Notes under the pieces: model-generated
Told to the model about the DNA's origin: nothing
Seen by the model: the letters and a program-made list of their open reading frames with translations, nothing else
The model's database searches: none
Assembly: GCF_003697165.2 (NCBI RefSeq)
Contig: NZ_CP033092.2
Location: forward strand, 868,001 to 932,000
Source: Escherichia coli DSM 30083 = JCM 1649 = ATCC 11775
Lineage (GTDB): Bacteria; Pseudomonadota; Gammaproteobacteria; Enterobacterales; Enterobacteriaceae
Length of the DNA stretch: 64,000 nucleotides
Direction: 5' to 3'
Shown: positions 38,505 through 47,226 of the stretch, piece after piece
How the letters are laid out: the number at the start of each line of letters is the position of its first letter
How positions within the stretch are numbered: the first letter of the stretch is position 1
Position numbers and translations under genes: made by a program

Positions 38505-39893
38505 ATGGAAAACAAGTCTGCTCGTGCAAAGGTCCAGGCTTTTGGGGGCTTTTTGACTGCAATGGTCATCCCCAATATTGGTGCTTTTATTGCCTGGGGT
38601 TTTATAACGGCATTATTTATTCCCACCGGCTGGCTGCCGAATGAACATTTCGCCAAAATTGTTGGTCCGATGATTACCTATTTATTGCCCGTGATGATTG
38701 GTTCTACCGGTGGTCATCTGGTCGGCGGTAAACGCGGCGCGGTCATGGGCGGAATTGGTACGATTGGTGTGATCGTCGGCGCTGAAATCCCGATGTTCCT
38801 TGGCTCGATGATTATGGGGCCGCTCGGTGGTCTGGTGATTAAATATATCGACAAGTCGCTGGAAAAACGCATACCTGCCGGTTTTGAGATGGTTATCAAT
38901 AACTTCTCATTAGGTATCGCGGGGATGCTCCTTTGTCTGCTGGGTTTTGAAGTGATCGGCCCGGCGGTGTTAATTGCTAATACTTTCGTCAAAGAGTGTA
39001 TTGAGGCGCTGGTACATGCGGGTTATCTACCTTTGCTGTCAGTCATCAATGAACCGGCGAAAGTGCTTTTCCTTAATAATGCGATCGATCAGGGCGTCTA
39101 TTATCCGCTGGGAATGCAACAGGCTTCGGTTAACGGTAAATCCATCTTCTTCATGGTGGCCTCCAATCCAGGTCCTGGTCTGGGGCTGCTGCTGGCGTTT
39201 ACCTTGTTTGGTAAAGGGATGAGTAAACGTTCTGCGCCCGGGGCGATGATTATTCACTTCCTCGGTGGGATCCACGAACTGTATTTCCCGTATGTGCTGA
39301 TGAAGCCGCTGACCATTATTGCCATGATTGCGGGCGGTATGTCTGGCACCTGGATGTTTAACTTACTGGACGGTGGTTTGGTGGCTGGCCCAAGTCCGGG
39401 GTCTATCTTTGCTTACCTGGCACTGACGCCGAAAGGCTCGTTCCTGGCGACAATTGCCGGTGTTACGGTAGGTACCCTGGTGTCCTTTGCTATCACTTCG
39501 CTGATACTGAAGATGGAAAAAACGGTGGAAACGGAGAGCGACGATGAGTTTGCTCAGTCAGCCAATGCGGTTAAGGCGATGAAACAAGAAGGTGCATTCT
39601 CGTTAAGCCGTGTTAAGCGTATTGCCTTTGTTTGCGATGCAGGGATGGGCTCCAGTGCGATGGGCGCAACCACCTTCCGTAAACGCCTGGAAAAAGCGGG
39701 GCTGGCAATAGAAGTAAAACATTACGCCATAGAAAACGTGCCTGCGGATGCGGATATCGTCGTTACTCACGCCAGTCTGGAAGGGCGCGTGAAACGTGTG
39801 ACGGATAAACCACTGATATTGATTAATAACTATATTGGCGATCCAAAACTCGACACTTTATTTAATCAATTAACCGCTGAACATAAACACTGA
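38505..39893 (+). CDS. cmtA: Mannitol-type PTS enzyme IICB, CmtA
   Basis: A 462-residue inner-membrane permease: IIC domain (residues 1 to about 340) with motifs such as GGHLVGGKRGAVMGGIG and FLGGIHELYFPYV, then a IIB domain with the phospho-Cys377 in VCDAGMGSSAMGA. It lacks the fused IIA of MtlA, which CmtB supplies in trans. The frame is intact, so the system could be functional here. Confidence 0.95.
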   Translation: MENKSARAKVQAFGGFLTAMVIPNIGAFIAWGFITALFIPTGWLPNEHFAKIVGPMITYLLPVMIGSTGGHLVGGKRGAVMGGIGTIGVIVGAEIPMFLGSMIMGPLGGLVIKYIDKSLEKRIPAGFEMVINNFSLGIAGMLLCLLGFEVIGPAVLIANTFVKECIEALVHAGYLPLLSVINEPAKVLFLNNAIDQGVYYPLGMQQASVNGKSIFFMVASNPGPGLGLLLAFTLFGKGMSKRSAPGAMIIHFLGGIHELYFPYVLMKPLTIIAMIAGGMSGTWMFNLLDGGLVAGPSPGSIFAYLALTPKGSFLATIAGVTVGTLVSFAITSLILKMEKTVETESDDEFAQSANAVKAMKQEGAFSLSRVKRIAFVCDAGMGSSAMGATTFRKRLEKAGLAIEVKHYAIENVPADADIVVTHASLEGRVKRVTDKPLILINNYIGDPKLDTLFNQLTAEHKH

Positions 39894-39907
39894 TTACAGA
39901 GGTAAAA

Positions 39908-41185
39908 ATGAAAACCAAAGTTGCTGCTATTTATGGCAAGCGGGATGTCCGTCTGCGCGAATTTGAGCTGCCAGAAATTACCGATAATGAACTGTTAGTG
40001 AATGTAATTTCTGACAGCGTTTGTTTATCCACCTGGAAAGCGGCGTTACTCGGTAGTGAACATAAACGCGTCCCCGACGATTTAGAAAATCATCCGGTCA
40101 TTACCGGGCATGAATGTGCCGGGGTTATTGTCGAAGTGGGTAAAAATCTCACTGGCAAATATAAAAAAGGCCAGCGTTTTGTATTGCAACCGGCGATGGG
40201 GTTACCAGGCGGGTATTCAGCGGGCTACAGCTACGAATATTTTGGCGGTAACGCCACCTATATGATTATTCCCGAAATCGCGATTAATTTAGGCTGTGTA
40301 TTACCGTATCACGGCTCTTATTTTGCTGCGGCCTCGCTGGCGGAACCGATGTGCTGCATTATTGGCGCTTATCATGCCAATTATCACACCACGCAATATG
40401 TTTATGAGCATCGTATGGGCGTCAAACCTGGCGGCAATATTGCGCTACTGGCGTGTGCAGGCCCGATGGGAATTGGCGCTATCGATTACGCTATTAACGG
40501 CGGCATACAACCGTCGCGGGTGGTGGTAGTCGATATCGACGACAAACGGCTGGCGCAGGTGCAGATGCTGCTGCCGGTGGAACTGGCGGCCAGTAAAGGC
40601 ATTGAGCTGGTGTATATGAATACCAAAGGGGTGAGCGATCCGGTCCAGACGCTGCGGGCGCTGACGGATGATGCCGGATTTGATGACGTATTTGTCTATG
40701 CAGCGGTGCCTTCAGTCGTCGAGATGGCGGATGAATTACTGGCGGAAGATGGCTGCCTGAACTTCTTTGCCGGTCCGACGGATAAAAACTTCAAAGTGCC
40801 GTTTAATTTCTACAACGTCCATTACAACAGTACGCACGTTGTCGGCACGTCCGGCGGTTCCACGGACGACATGAAAGAGGCGATTGCCCTTAGCGCCACG
40901 GGGCAGTTACAGCCGTCGTTTATGGTGACCCATATCGGTGGCCTGGATGCGGTGCCAGAAACCGTGCTCAATCTGCCGGATATCCCTGGCGGTAAAAAAC
41001 TCATTTATAACGGCGTGACCATGCCGCTGACCGCCATTGCCGATTTTGCCGAAAAAGGCAAAACCGATCCGCTGTTTAAAGAGCTGGCGCGGCTGGTTGA
41101 GAAAACGCACGGCATCTGGAATGAACAGGCCGAGAAATATCTGCTGGCACAATTTGGCGTTGATATTGGGGAGGCCGCGCAATGA
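39908..41185 (+). CDS. yggP: Zinc-binding dehydrogenase YggP
   Basis: A 425-residue medium-chain dehydrogenase-like protein. It has GHECAGVIVEVGKN (zinc-domain signature) and a Rossmann core (ALLACAGPMGIGAIDYA ... VVVVDIDDKRLAQ). It probably oxidises the sugar-alcohol phosphate imported by CmtAB; this is inferred from context. It ends in a 4-base ATGA overlap with the yggF remnant. Confidence 0.92.
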   Translation: MKTKVAAIYGKRDVRLREFELPEITDNELLVNVISDSVCLSTWKAALLGSEHKRVPDDLENHPVITGHECAGVIVEVGKNLTGKYKKGQRFVLQPAMGLPGGYSAGYSYEYFGGNATYMIIPEIAINLGCVLPYHGSYFAAASLAEPMCCIIGAYHANYHTTQYVYEHRMGVKPGGNIALLACAGPMGIGAIDYAINGGIQPSRVVVVDIDDKRLAQVQMLLPVELAASKGIELVYMNTKGVSDPVQTLRALTDDAGFDDVFVYAAVPSVVEMADELLAEDGCLNFFAGPTDKNFKVPFNFYNVHYNSTHVVGTSGGSTDDMKEAIALSATGQLQPSFMVTHIGGLDAVPETVLNLPDIPGGKKLIYNGVTMPLTAIADFAEKGKTDPLFKELARLVEKTHGIWNEQAEKYLLAQFGVDIGEAAQ

Positions 41186-41497
41186 TGTCCCTGGCGTGGC
41201 CATTATTTCGCGTTACGGAACAGGCAGCGTTGGCTGCCTGGCCGCAAACCGGCTGTGGCGACAAAAATAAAATTGATAGCCTTGCGGTCACCGCGATGCG
41301 CCAGGCATTAAACGACGTTGCTTTTCGTGGGCGAGTGGTTATCGGCGAGGGGGAACGATATCCTCTTTAGCGCTACGGGCGTGACGGGCGGCGAGTTGGT
41401 GAACGGTATCCAACAGACGGCGAATGGGGTGCGGACGCAGACATTACTGATCGGCGGCGCGGACCAAACGTGTAATATAATAGACTCCCTGCATTGA
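41182..41497 (+). pseudogene. yggF: Remnant of yggF (class II fructose-1,6-bisphosphatase)
   Basis: The first 58 codons (MMSLAWPLFRVTEQAALAAW... to VVIGEGE) match the N-terminus of the GlpX-like phosphatase YggF. After GGGGAA at 41350-41355 the sequence jumps to its C-terminus (DILFSATGVTGGELVNG..., ending NIIDSLH) in another frame. The normal gene has 321 codons, so about 650 bases are missing and a TAG at 41368-41370 ends translation after 62 codons. The metal- and substrate-binding core is gone. Confidence 0.88.
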
Positions 41498-41518
41498 TGG
41501 TGATCTATCGGAAGACCA

Positions 41519-42028
41519 ATGGCGACGCTGACAGAAGATGATGTGCTTGAGCAACTGGATGCACAGGACAATTTATTTTCATTTATGAAAACTGCGCATT
41601 CTATTTTGCTCCAGGGGATACGCCAGTTTCTGCCGTCGCTGTTTGTCGATAACGATGAAGAGATCGTCGAATATGCAGTGAAGCCGTTACTCGCCCAAAG
41701 CGGCCCGCTTGACGATATTGATGTTGCGCTGCGTTTGATTTATGCGCTGGGGAAAATGGATAAATGGCTGTACGCCGATATCACGCATTTTTCCCAGTTT
41801 TGGCATTACCTGAACGAACAGGATGAAACGCCCGGATTTGCCGATGACATGGCCTGGGATTTTATCAGCAACGTCAATAGCATAATCCGCAATGCGAGTC
41901 TCTATGACGCGTTGAAAGCGATGAAATTCGCCGATTTCGCCGTCTGGTCAGAGGCGCGTTTTAGCGGGATGGTCAAAACGGCGCTGATGCTGGCAGTAAC
42001 GACCACCTTAAAGGAATTAACGCCGTGA
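41519..42028 (+). CDS. yggD: MtlR-family protein YggD
   Basis: A 169-residue protein of the MtlR mannitol-operon repressor family, all-helical without an obvious DNA-binding motif. It probably regulates the cmt operon. It overlaps yggC by 4 bases (GTGA). The frame is intact although yggF, just upstream, is broken. Confidence 0.92.
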   Translation: MATLTEDDVLEQLDAQDNLFSFMKTAHSILLQGIRQFLPSLFVDNDEEIVEYAVKPLLAQSGPLDDIDVALRLIYALGKMDKWLYADITHFSQFWHYLNEQDETPGFADDMAWDFISNVNSIIRNASLYDALKAMKFADFAVWSEARFSGMVKTALMLAVTTTLKELTP

Positions 42029-42738
42029 AAATCGAACTGACGGTGAATGGACTAAAGGTACAGGCGCAGTACTCTGATGATGAAATTGAAAATGTACATA
42101 AACCATTGCTGCGTATGCTGGCGGCCTTACAGACAGTAAATCCGCAGCGGCGTACGGTGGTTTTTCTTTGCGCTCCGCCGGGGACGGGTAAATCTACCCT
42201 AACCACCTTCTGGGAATATCTCGCGCAACAAGACCCGGAACTGCCCGCTATTCAGACGCTGCCGATGGATGGTTTTCACCATTACAATAGCTGGCTGGAT
42301 GTGCATCAATTGCGACCCTTCAAAGGCGCACCAGAGACATTCAACGTTGCGAAACTGGCGGAAAATCTGTGCCGGGTTGTGGAAGGGGATTGTACGTGGC
42401 CGCAGTACGATCGACAAAAGCATGATCCTGTTGAAGATGTGTTGCACGTTACCGCACCACTCGTCATCGTCGAAGGAAACTGGTTGTTGTTGGACGACGA
42501 GAAGTGGTGCCAGCTTGCGCAATTTTGTGATTTCTCGATCTTTATCAAAGCTCCCGCATCTGCGTTGCGGGAGCGTCTGGTGGGGCGCAAGCTGGCGGGA
42601 GGGTTATCGCTGGCAGACGCAGAAGCCTTTTATGACCGTACCGACGGGCCGAATGTTCGCCGGGTGCTGGAAGAGAGTCTGCCTGCAAATTTGACCTTAA
42701 TGATGACCGCTACGGGTGAATATCGTCTGATGGATTAA
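42025..42738 (+). CDS. yggC: P-loop kinase-like protein YggC
   Basis: A 237-residue protein with Walker A CAPPGTGKSTLTT and the phosphoribulokinase/uridine-kinase-like motifs TLPMDGFHHYN and VIVEGNWLLL. It is related to pantothenate-kinase-like nucleoside or fructose kinases; substrate unknown. It starts with GTG or an overlapping ATG in the yggD stop region. Its last 29 bases overlap the convergent ECF ATPase gene. Confidence 0.9.
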   Translation: MKIELTVNGLKVQAQYSDDEIENVHKPLLRMLAALQTVNPQRRTVVFLCAPPGTGKSTLTTFWEYLAQQDPELPAIQTLPMDGFHHYNSWLDVHQLRPFKGAPETFNVAKLAENLCRVVEGDCTWPQYDRQKHDPVEDVLHVTAPLVIVEGNWLLLDDEKWCQLAQFCDFSIFIKAPASALRERLVGRKLAGGLSLADAEAFYDRTDGPNVRRVLEESLPANLTLMMTATGEYRLMD

Positions 42739-43387
42739 CGTTCCTGATTACACCATCTTCCAGTCGCACCACACGAGAGAAATGACGCCGGGTAAATGCG
42801 GCGTCATGACTGATTGCTACGACGCTCGTGCCTCGCTGGCGGCACTTTTCCAGCCAGCTTTCAAACACGCTCAACCAATTTTCGTCAAAATCCCGACTCG
42901 GCTCGTCCAGTAGCAATAGTGGCGGAGAGAGTGCTTCCAGGCAGGCGACGGCGACCATCCGTCGCTGCGCACTATGCAGATCTAACGGATGCGCGCTGGC
43001 AGTGTCTGCTAACTGACAGCATTGCAGGGCAGCATTGGTATGTTGAGTGATTTCATCCGCCGGGCATTTTTGCAGTATCAAACCAAATGCGATTTCGTCA
43101 GCAACGGTGCTGTGAAAAAGCTGATTTTCCGCTTCCTGAAACAGTACGCCAATCTTTGCCGCGCGCTGGCGGTTTTTCAGGTTTTTCATCGCTTGTTGTT
43201 GCAGCATAACCGTACCGGCTGTGGGCGTAAGAAGACCTGCCATTACTCGTAACAGCGTCGATTTTCCCGCGCCATTGTCGCCGGTCAGCGCCAGCCATTC
43301 ACCTTGTTTGAGTTGCAGAGAAATGTCGCAAAGACAATCCGTAGCCGCGCCAGGCCAGCGATAAGATATCTGATTTAACGTTAACAT
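42710..43387 (-). CDS. ECF-transporter ATPase (EcfA2-like) with decayed signature motif
   Basis: A 225-residue ABC ATPase. Walker A is GDNGAGKST (36-44), Q-loop Gln84, Walker B LLLLDEP (157-163), and the H-loop His is in AISHDAAF (about 194). The ABC signature that should read LSGGQ is LHSAQ (137-141), so one of the two composite ATP sites of the transporter may be weak. The start at 43387 (MLTLNQISYRW) overlaps the preceding ATPase gene by 7 bases. Last gene of the PPC-S-T-A-A operon; its 3' end overlaps yggC. Confidence 0.85.
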   Translation of the reverse strand: MLTLNQISYRWPGAATDCLCDISLQLKQGEWLALTGDNGAGKSTLLRVMAGLLTPTAGTVMLQQQAMKNLKNRQRAAKIGVLFQEAENQLFHSTVADEIAFGLILQKCPADEITQHTNAALQCCQLADTASAHPLDLHSAQRRMVAVACLEALSPPLLLLDEPSRDFDENWLSVFESWLEKCRQRGTSVVAISHDAAFTRRHFSRVVRLEDGVIRNVNPSDDIHP

Positions 43388-44064
43388 AGTGGCTGGAGCG
43401 CTCCGTTTTGCAATTGCCACGCTTGCTGGCAGTGGTTCAGGAAAGGTGTGTGATGACGTTCAAAAAGAATAATCAGCGAACCACGTTCAAGCGCCCAGTG
43501 TTGTAAGCGCTGCAACAGCATTTCGCGGGCCTGCGGCGTCAGGCGGCTAAAGGCTTCATCAAGAATTAAGAGCTTTGGCTGCATCGCGATGGCGCAGGCG
43601 ATGACCACACGCTGTGTCTCTCCACCGGAGAGTGTTGCCGGGTGACGATGGCGCAACGGCTGGCACTCGGTCAGGGCCAGGGCGGCGTCAATCCGCGCCA
43701 TAATCTCTTTTTCAGCAAGACACAGATTTTCTGGCCCAAAGGCAACTTCTTCTTCCACGCTAAAGGTACAGCCGGAGAGCTGCAAATAGGGCGATTGCTG
43801 GACGAGCTGGATGGTGGCGGATTGTTCATTAAGCGGGAGACGCCCAATGGGCGTACCGAGAAGCGTCCCCGTGCCGGTTATCTCTCCTGGTAGAAAGTCC
43901 GGATACCAGCCCGCCATCAGCTGCGCCAGCGTACTTTTGCCACTGCCGTTGTCACCAAAGATGGCGACCATCCCCGGTTTGACATAGTGAAAGTCATAAC
44001 AGAACGGAGGATGCGTTGAGTGTGTCGGGCAATAGCGAAACTGTTCTAACGTAACCATATCCAC
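43381..44064 (-). CDS. ECF-transporter ATPase (EcfA1-like)
   Basis: A 227-residue ABC ATPase with canonical motifs: Walker A GDNGSGKST (37-45), Q-loop VQQSPYLQLSG, signature LSGGETQR (145-152), Walker B LLILDEA (165-171) and H-loop His about 204. Together with the neighbouring ATPase it would power an energy-coupling-factor vitamin or metabolite importer. It overlaps the T-component gene by 19 bases. Confidence 0.88.
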   Translation of the reverse strand: MDMVTLEQFRYCPTHSTHPPFCYDFHYVKPGMVAIFGDNGSGKSTLAQLMAGWYPDFLPGEITGTGTLLGTPIGRLPLNEQSATIQLVQQSPYLQLSGCTFSVEEEVAFGPENLCLAEKEIMARIDAALALTECQPLRHRHPATLSGGETQRVVIACAIAMQPKLLILDEAFSRLTPQAREMLLQRLQHWALERGSLIILFERHHTPFLNHCQQAWQLQNGALQPLC

Positions 44065-44753
44065 GCTCCGAATTCAGCCAGCATTAGCAATATCATGGCG
44101 TAACGTGCTACGCGTTGTAGGGTGCTATCGGCTGGTGCCCATAACGTAGTGCGCCTATTGTTGATTCGAAATGCCCGCATATCCAGTGCCGCACCACGGA
44201 CAGCAAGATCGTTTAGCGCATTGTGTGTTAGCGGAATAATTAACGCGGGCATCGCACGTAAACGCTGATACCAGCCCTCATCCAGCGGCACGCCGCGGGC
44301 GCGCTGCGCTTCATGAATAATCGCCAATTGCCGTTTTAACTGCTCAACGACCAATAACGGCCCGGCAAACAGATAAGCGACGCCCGGCGGCAGGCGAGAA
44401 GCAAACAAAGCGCGGATAAAACGTTGCACGGGGACGTACTGCATCCACAACTGTGAGGTTGAAACAATCGCCAGAATCCGCAACCAGAGCGTAATAGCAT
44501 GCGCCCACCGTTCTGGAGAGCGTGGCGTGCCGCTTAGCCATTCTGTCAGCCAGCCACCGTGCACCAGCCACAGTCCAGCCCCCAGCGAGAACATCAGCCA
44601 GACGACATATTTTGCCCGCCGCCGCGTGGCCTTTAGCGCAATAAGGCAGAAAAAGGTCGCCGCGCTATAGACTGGCAATATTGTCTGTGTGGGCAGGATA
44701 AGCGTGGTGCAGGCCGCCAGCGCCCACAGCGTTAAGGATGTAAACGGATGCAT
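44046..44753 (-). CDS. ECF-transporter T component (EcfT)
   Basis: A 235-residue protein with four or five membrane helices and two cytoplasmic coupling regions: QRARGVPLDEG carries the Ala-Arg-Gly signature, and the second, RGAALDMRAF, is a variant of it. EcfT links the ATPases to the substrate-binding S component. It starts one base after the S-component stop. Confidence 0.85.
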   Translation of the reverse strand: MHPFTSLTLWALAACTTLILPTQTILPVYSAATFFCLIALKATRRRAKYVVWLMFSLGAGLWLVHGGWLTEWLSGTPRSPERWAHAITLWLRILAIVSTSQLWMQYVPVQRFIRALFASRLPPGVAYLFAGPLLVVEQLKRQLAIIHEAQRARGVPLDEGWYQRLRAMPALIIPLTHNALNDLAVRGAALDMRAFRINNRRTTLWAPADSTLQRVARYAMILLMLAEFGAWIWLR

Positions 44754-45332
44754 TTAGCGCACGGCAGCCATTGCCGGAAAATGGCGCGTGGTGCGAATCG
44801 GCAGCTGACGCAGTAAAAGCCAGACAATCACCGCTGTGAGAATTTTATCGACCAGGTTCGCGCCTATCACCGTAATCGCCACCGACTCCACCAGGTTTTG
44901 CCCCATCGAGTGCATCCAGGCAACGAACAAATCGGCTCCGCTTCCTGTCACGCCGCCGAACAGCGCAGTACGCAGCGGTACAGCGACGACCGTTACCGCA
45001 AGCGTAATAATCACGCCGCTAACAACGACTTTTGGCAGGGTGCGAAACCAACCCGCTCGCGCCAGCCAACCGGCGACCAGGCCGATGACCATCGCGACGG
45101 GCGCAAATGCGGCGGCGATCGGGTCGGTCAGCAATCCCCAGAGTAAATTGGTCAGTAAACCGGTCAGCATCCCGATCACCGGACCAAGCAGTACCGCGCT
45201 AATAAGTGTGCCGATGGAGTCGAGAAAAATAGGTAATTTAACCATGCTGGCCAGTTGTCCGCCGATCATATTGATGGCGATAGAGATAACGATCAACACC
45301 AGTGCCTGACTGGAAAAGTGGCGACGCGCCAT
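44754..45332 (-). CDS. ECF-transporter S component, substrate unknown
   Basis: A 192-residue, very hydrophobic protein with about six helices, the typical size of ECF substrate-binding subunits. It includes LPIFLDSIGTLISAVLLGP and a Gly-rich TGLLTNLLWG segment. I cannot assign the ligand. From memory, related Salmonella clusters have been labelled queuosine-related in subsystem annotation; I saw no preQ1 riboswitch here. Confidence 0.8.
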   Translation of the reverse strand: MARRHFSSQALVLIVISIAINMIGGQLASMVKLPIFLDSIGTLISAVLLGPVIGMLTGLLTNLLWGLLTDPIAAAFAPVAMVIGLVAGWLARAGWFRTLPKVVVSGVIITLAVTVVAVPLRTALFGGVTGSGADLFVAWMHSMGQNLVESVAITVIGANLVDKILTAVIVWLLLRQLPIRTTRHFPAMAAVR

Positions 45333-45354
45333 AAGAAAACCTCTCTGAAAATAG

Positions 45355-45786
45355 TTATTTAACGGGGGAAATATGCAACTCGTCGTAACCAGAAAGCGCG
45401 CAAAGCTGGCGGCTAAACGCCAGTTCCTCCAGGCAGCCGATCACCAGTTCAAGCGTGGTCCGCACGGTACAGCCGGGCATCATATGACCGCCAAGCATCG
45501 TGCCGTGTGGATCGGAAACGCAGAGATGAAGATGTTCACCACTCTGTTCCAGCGTGCCGTTCAATGCGATGACTTCGAACTTACCGCTTAGCAGGGCAGT
45601 GTTTTCTTGCCCGGCATAGCGTAAGGCGACGTCAGTCAGACTGCCGGTACAACCTGCAATCCACGCGGCGTGAAGTTGTTGTTGCTGCGCGAAGGCGCGT
45701 AATTGGGAGAGAACTTCCTGCCCGGGGAGCAGGCGCAGCGCGTAAAAGCGTGCGGAGGAAGAATATGGGTAGGGCAATGTCATCAT
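45355..45786 (-). CDS. PPC-domain (DUF296, PD1-like) protein, first gene of the ECF operon
   Basis: A 143-residue single-domain PPC/DUF296 protein. The conserved His-rich core is HLHLCVSDPHGTMLGGHMMPG, which in relatives binds a metal ion. The prokaryotic proteins are trimers of unknown function; a DNA-binding label comes from plant AT-hook relatives and there is no AT-hook here. The gene leads the PPC-S-T-A-A series, with 22 bases to the S component. It could process or sense the imported compound (inference). Start MMTLPYPYSSS at 45786 follows GGAG. Confidence 0.82.
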   Translation of the reverse strand: MMTLPYPYSSSARFYALRLLPGQEVLSQLRAFAQQQQLHAAWIAGCTGSLTDVALRYAGQENTALLSGKFEVIALNGTLEQSGEHLHLCVSDPHGTMLGGHMMPGCTVRTTLELVIGCLEELAFSRQLCALSGYDELHISPVK

Positions 45787-45914
45787 TGGAGTACTCCGAA
45801 ACTCGGACGTATTGCGGATAATATCGACGCTGCATCAGTCATATTCTGATATAAGTCAGGGTTTGTGACGGCACAACGAAAAGATTTTGCTACGCTTATT
45901 CGTGATTCTGCAAA

Positions 45915-45930
45915 GTGGAATAAATTCCAC
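45915..45930. promoter_or_regulatory. Perfect 16-bp palindrome GTGGAATAAATTCCAC
   Basis: Seven-base arms (GTGGAAT/ATTCCAC) with a 2-base centre, 129 bases upstream of the PPC gene. A likely operator for an unidentified regulator of the ECF operon. A half-site TTATTCCACG occurs again near 45998. Confidence 0.45.
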
Positions 45931-46021
45931 AGGGGCGGGGCTGAAAACGTGACGTAAGTCAGATAATTGTCTTCTTTGACTGGACAATCATTCCTTTTAT
46001 TCCACGTTTCGCTTATCCTAG

Positions 46022-46035
46022 CTGAAGCGTTTCAG
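46022..46035. promoter_or_regulatory. Cra (FruR) site upstream of epd
   Basis: CTGAAGCGTTTCAG is a perfect palindrome matching the Cra consensus TGAAWCGNTTCA. It lies about 125 bases before epd; Cra control of epd-pgk is established in K-12. Confidence 0.75.
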
Positions 46036-46157
46036 TCGATTAAATGTTCGACAATTAACCAATCAGTCGCAGTTTGCGACAGGTAAGGTTTCCCCGAACG
46101 ATTTGCTGGATTACTCTGTCTGGCAAATTTGCTCAGGGAAAACCTTGCAGGAGATCT

Positions 46158-47177
46158 ATGACCGTACGCGTAGCGATAAATGGCTTCGGTCGCATCGGGC
46201 GTAATGTGGTTCGTGCTTTGTATGAATCCGGACGCCGTGCGGAAATTACCGTGGTGGCAATCAACGAACTGGCGGATGCTGCGGGCATGGCGCATTTGTT
46301 GAAATATGACACCAGCCATGGCCGTTTTGCATGGGAAGTACGACAGGAACGCGATCAACTTTTTGTTGGTGATGACGCCATCCGTGTATTGCATGAACGT
46401 TCACTGCAATCGCTCCCCTGGCGTGAACTTGGCGTTGATGTAGTCCTCGACTGCACCGGCGTATATGGCTCCCGCGAGCATGGTGAAGCACACATTGCCG
46501 CCGGGGCTAAAAAAGTGCTCTTTTCACATCCTGGCAGTAACGATCTCGACACGACCGTTGTTTATGGCGTCAATCAGGATCAACTTCGTGCGGAACACCG
46601 CATCGTTTCTAACGCTTCCTGTACCACGAATTGCATAATTCCCGTCATCAAATTGTTAGATGATGCGTACGGTATTGAGTCCGGCACTGTGACCACAATT
46701 CACTCCGCCATGCACGATCAACAGGTTATTGATGCATACCATCCTGACCTGCGTCGCACTCGGGCAGCCAGTCAGTCGATCATTCCGGTCGATACTAAAC
46801 TGGCCGCCGGTATCACACGATTTTTTCCGCAATTTAACGATCGCTTTGAAGCGATTGCGGTACGTGTGCCAACCATAAATGTGACGGCAATCGATTTAAG
46901 CGTGACGGTGAAGAAACCTGTAAAAGCCAATGAAGTCAACCTGTTGCTGCAAAAAGCAGCACAAGGTGCATTTCATGGTATAGTTGACTATGCGGAATTG
47001 CCGTTGGTCTCTGTAGATTTTAACCACGATCCGCACAGTGCCATTGTCGATGGCACCCAAACCCGGGTCAGTGGCGCACACCTGATCAAAACGTTGGTCT
47101 GGTGCGATAACGAATGGGGCTTTGCTAACCGAATGCTCGACACGACGTTAGCTATGGCTACTGTTGCTTTCAGGTAA
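46158..47177 (+). CDS. epd: Erythrose-4-phosphate dehydrogenase
   Basis: A GAPDH paralogue (339 residues) that oxidises erythrose 4-phosphate to 4-phosphoerythronate for de novo pyridoxal-phosphate synthesis. NAD-binding start [16 protein letters not shown]; catalytic Cys in SNASCTTNC; conserved His about 182 in [10 protein letters not shown]. The start at 46158 follows GCAGGAG; a longer open frame upstream is rejected. First gene of epd-pgk-fbaA. Confidence 0.97.
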
Positions 47178-47226
47178 GACGCAAGCAGCGTCTGCAAAAC
47201 TTTTAGAATCAACGAGAGGATTCACC

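Larger units (their letters stand above)
45787..46157. other. Divergent region between the PPC/ECF operon and epd
   Basis: About 370 bases with both promoters. It holds a perfect 16-bp palindrome (45915-45930), TGAC-N4-GTCA (45950-45961) and a Cra-like site (46022-46035). No open frame with a credible ribosome binding site was found. Confidence 0.6.

Noticed and set aside
41182..41497. yggF disruption as a sequencing frameshift
   Set aside because: About 650 bases are absent, not one base; the joined ends match distant parts of the family, so this is a true deletion.
45787..46157. A preQ1 or other riboswitch upstream of the ECF operon
   Set aside because: I looked for the conserved short pseudoknot motifs on the minus strand and did not find them; only palindromic protein-type sites were seen.
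46074..46157. Upstream extension of epd by 28 codons
   Set aside because: The extension is not conserved in GAPDH-family proteins and the internal ATG at 46158 has a good ribosome binding site.
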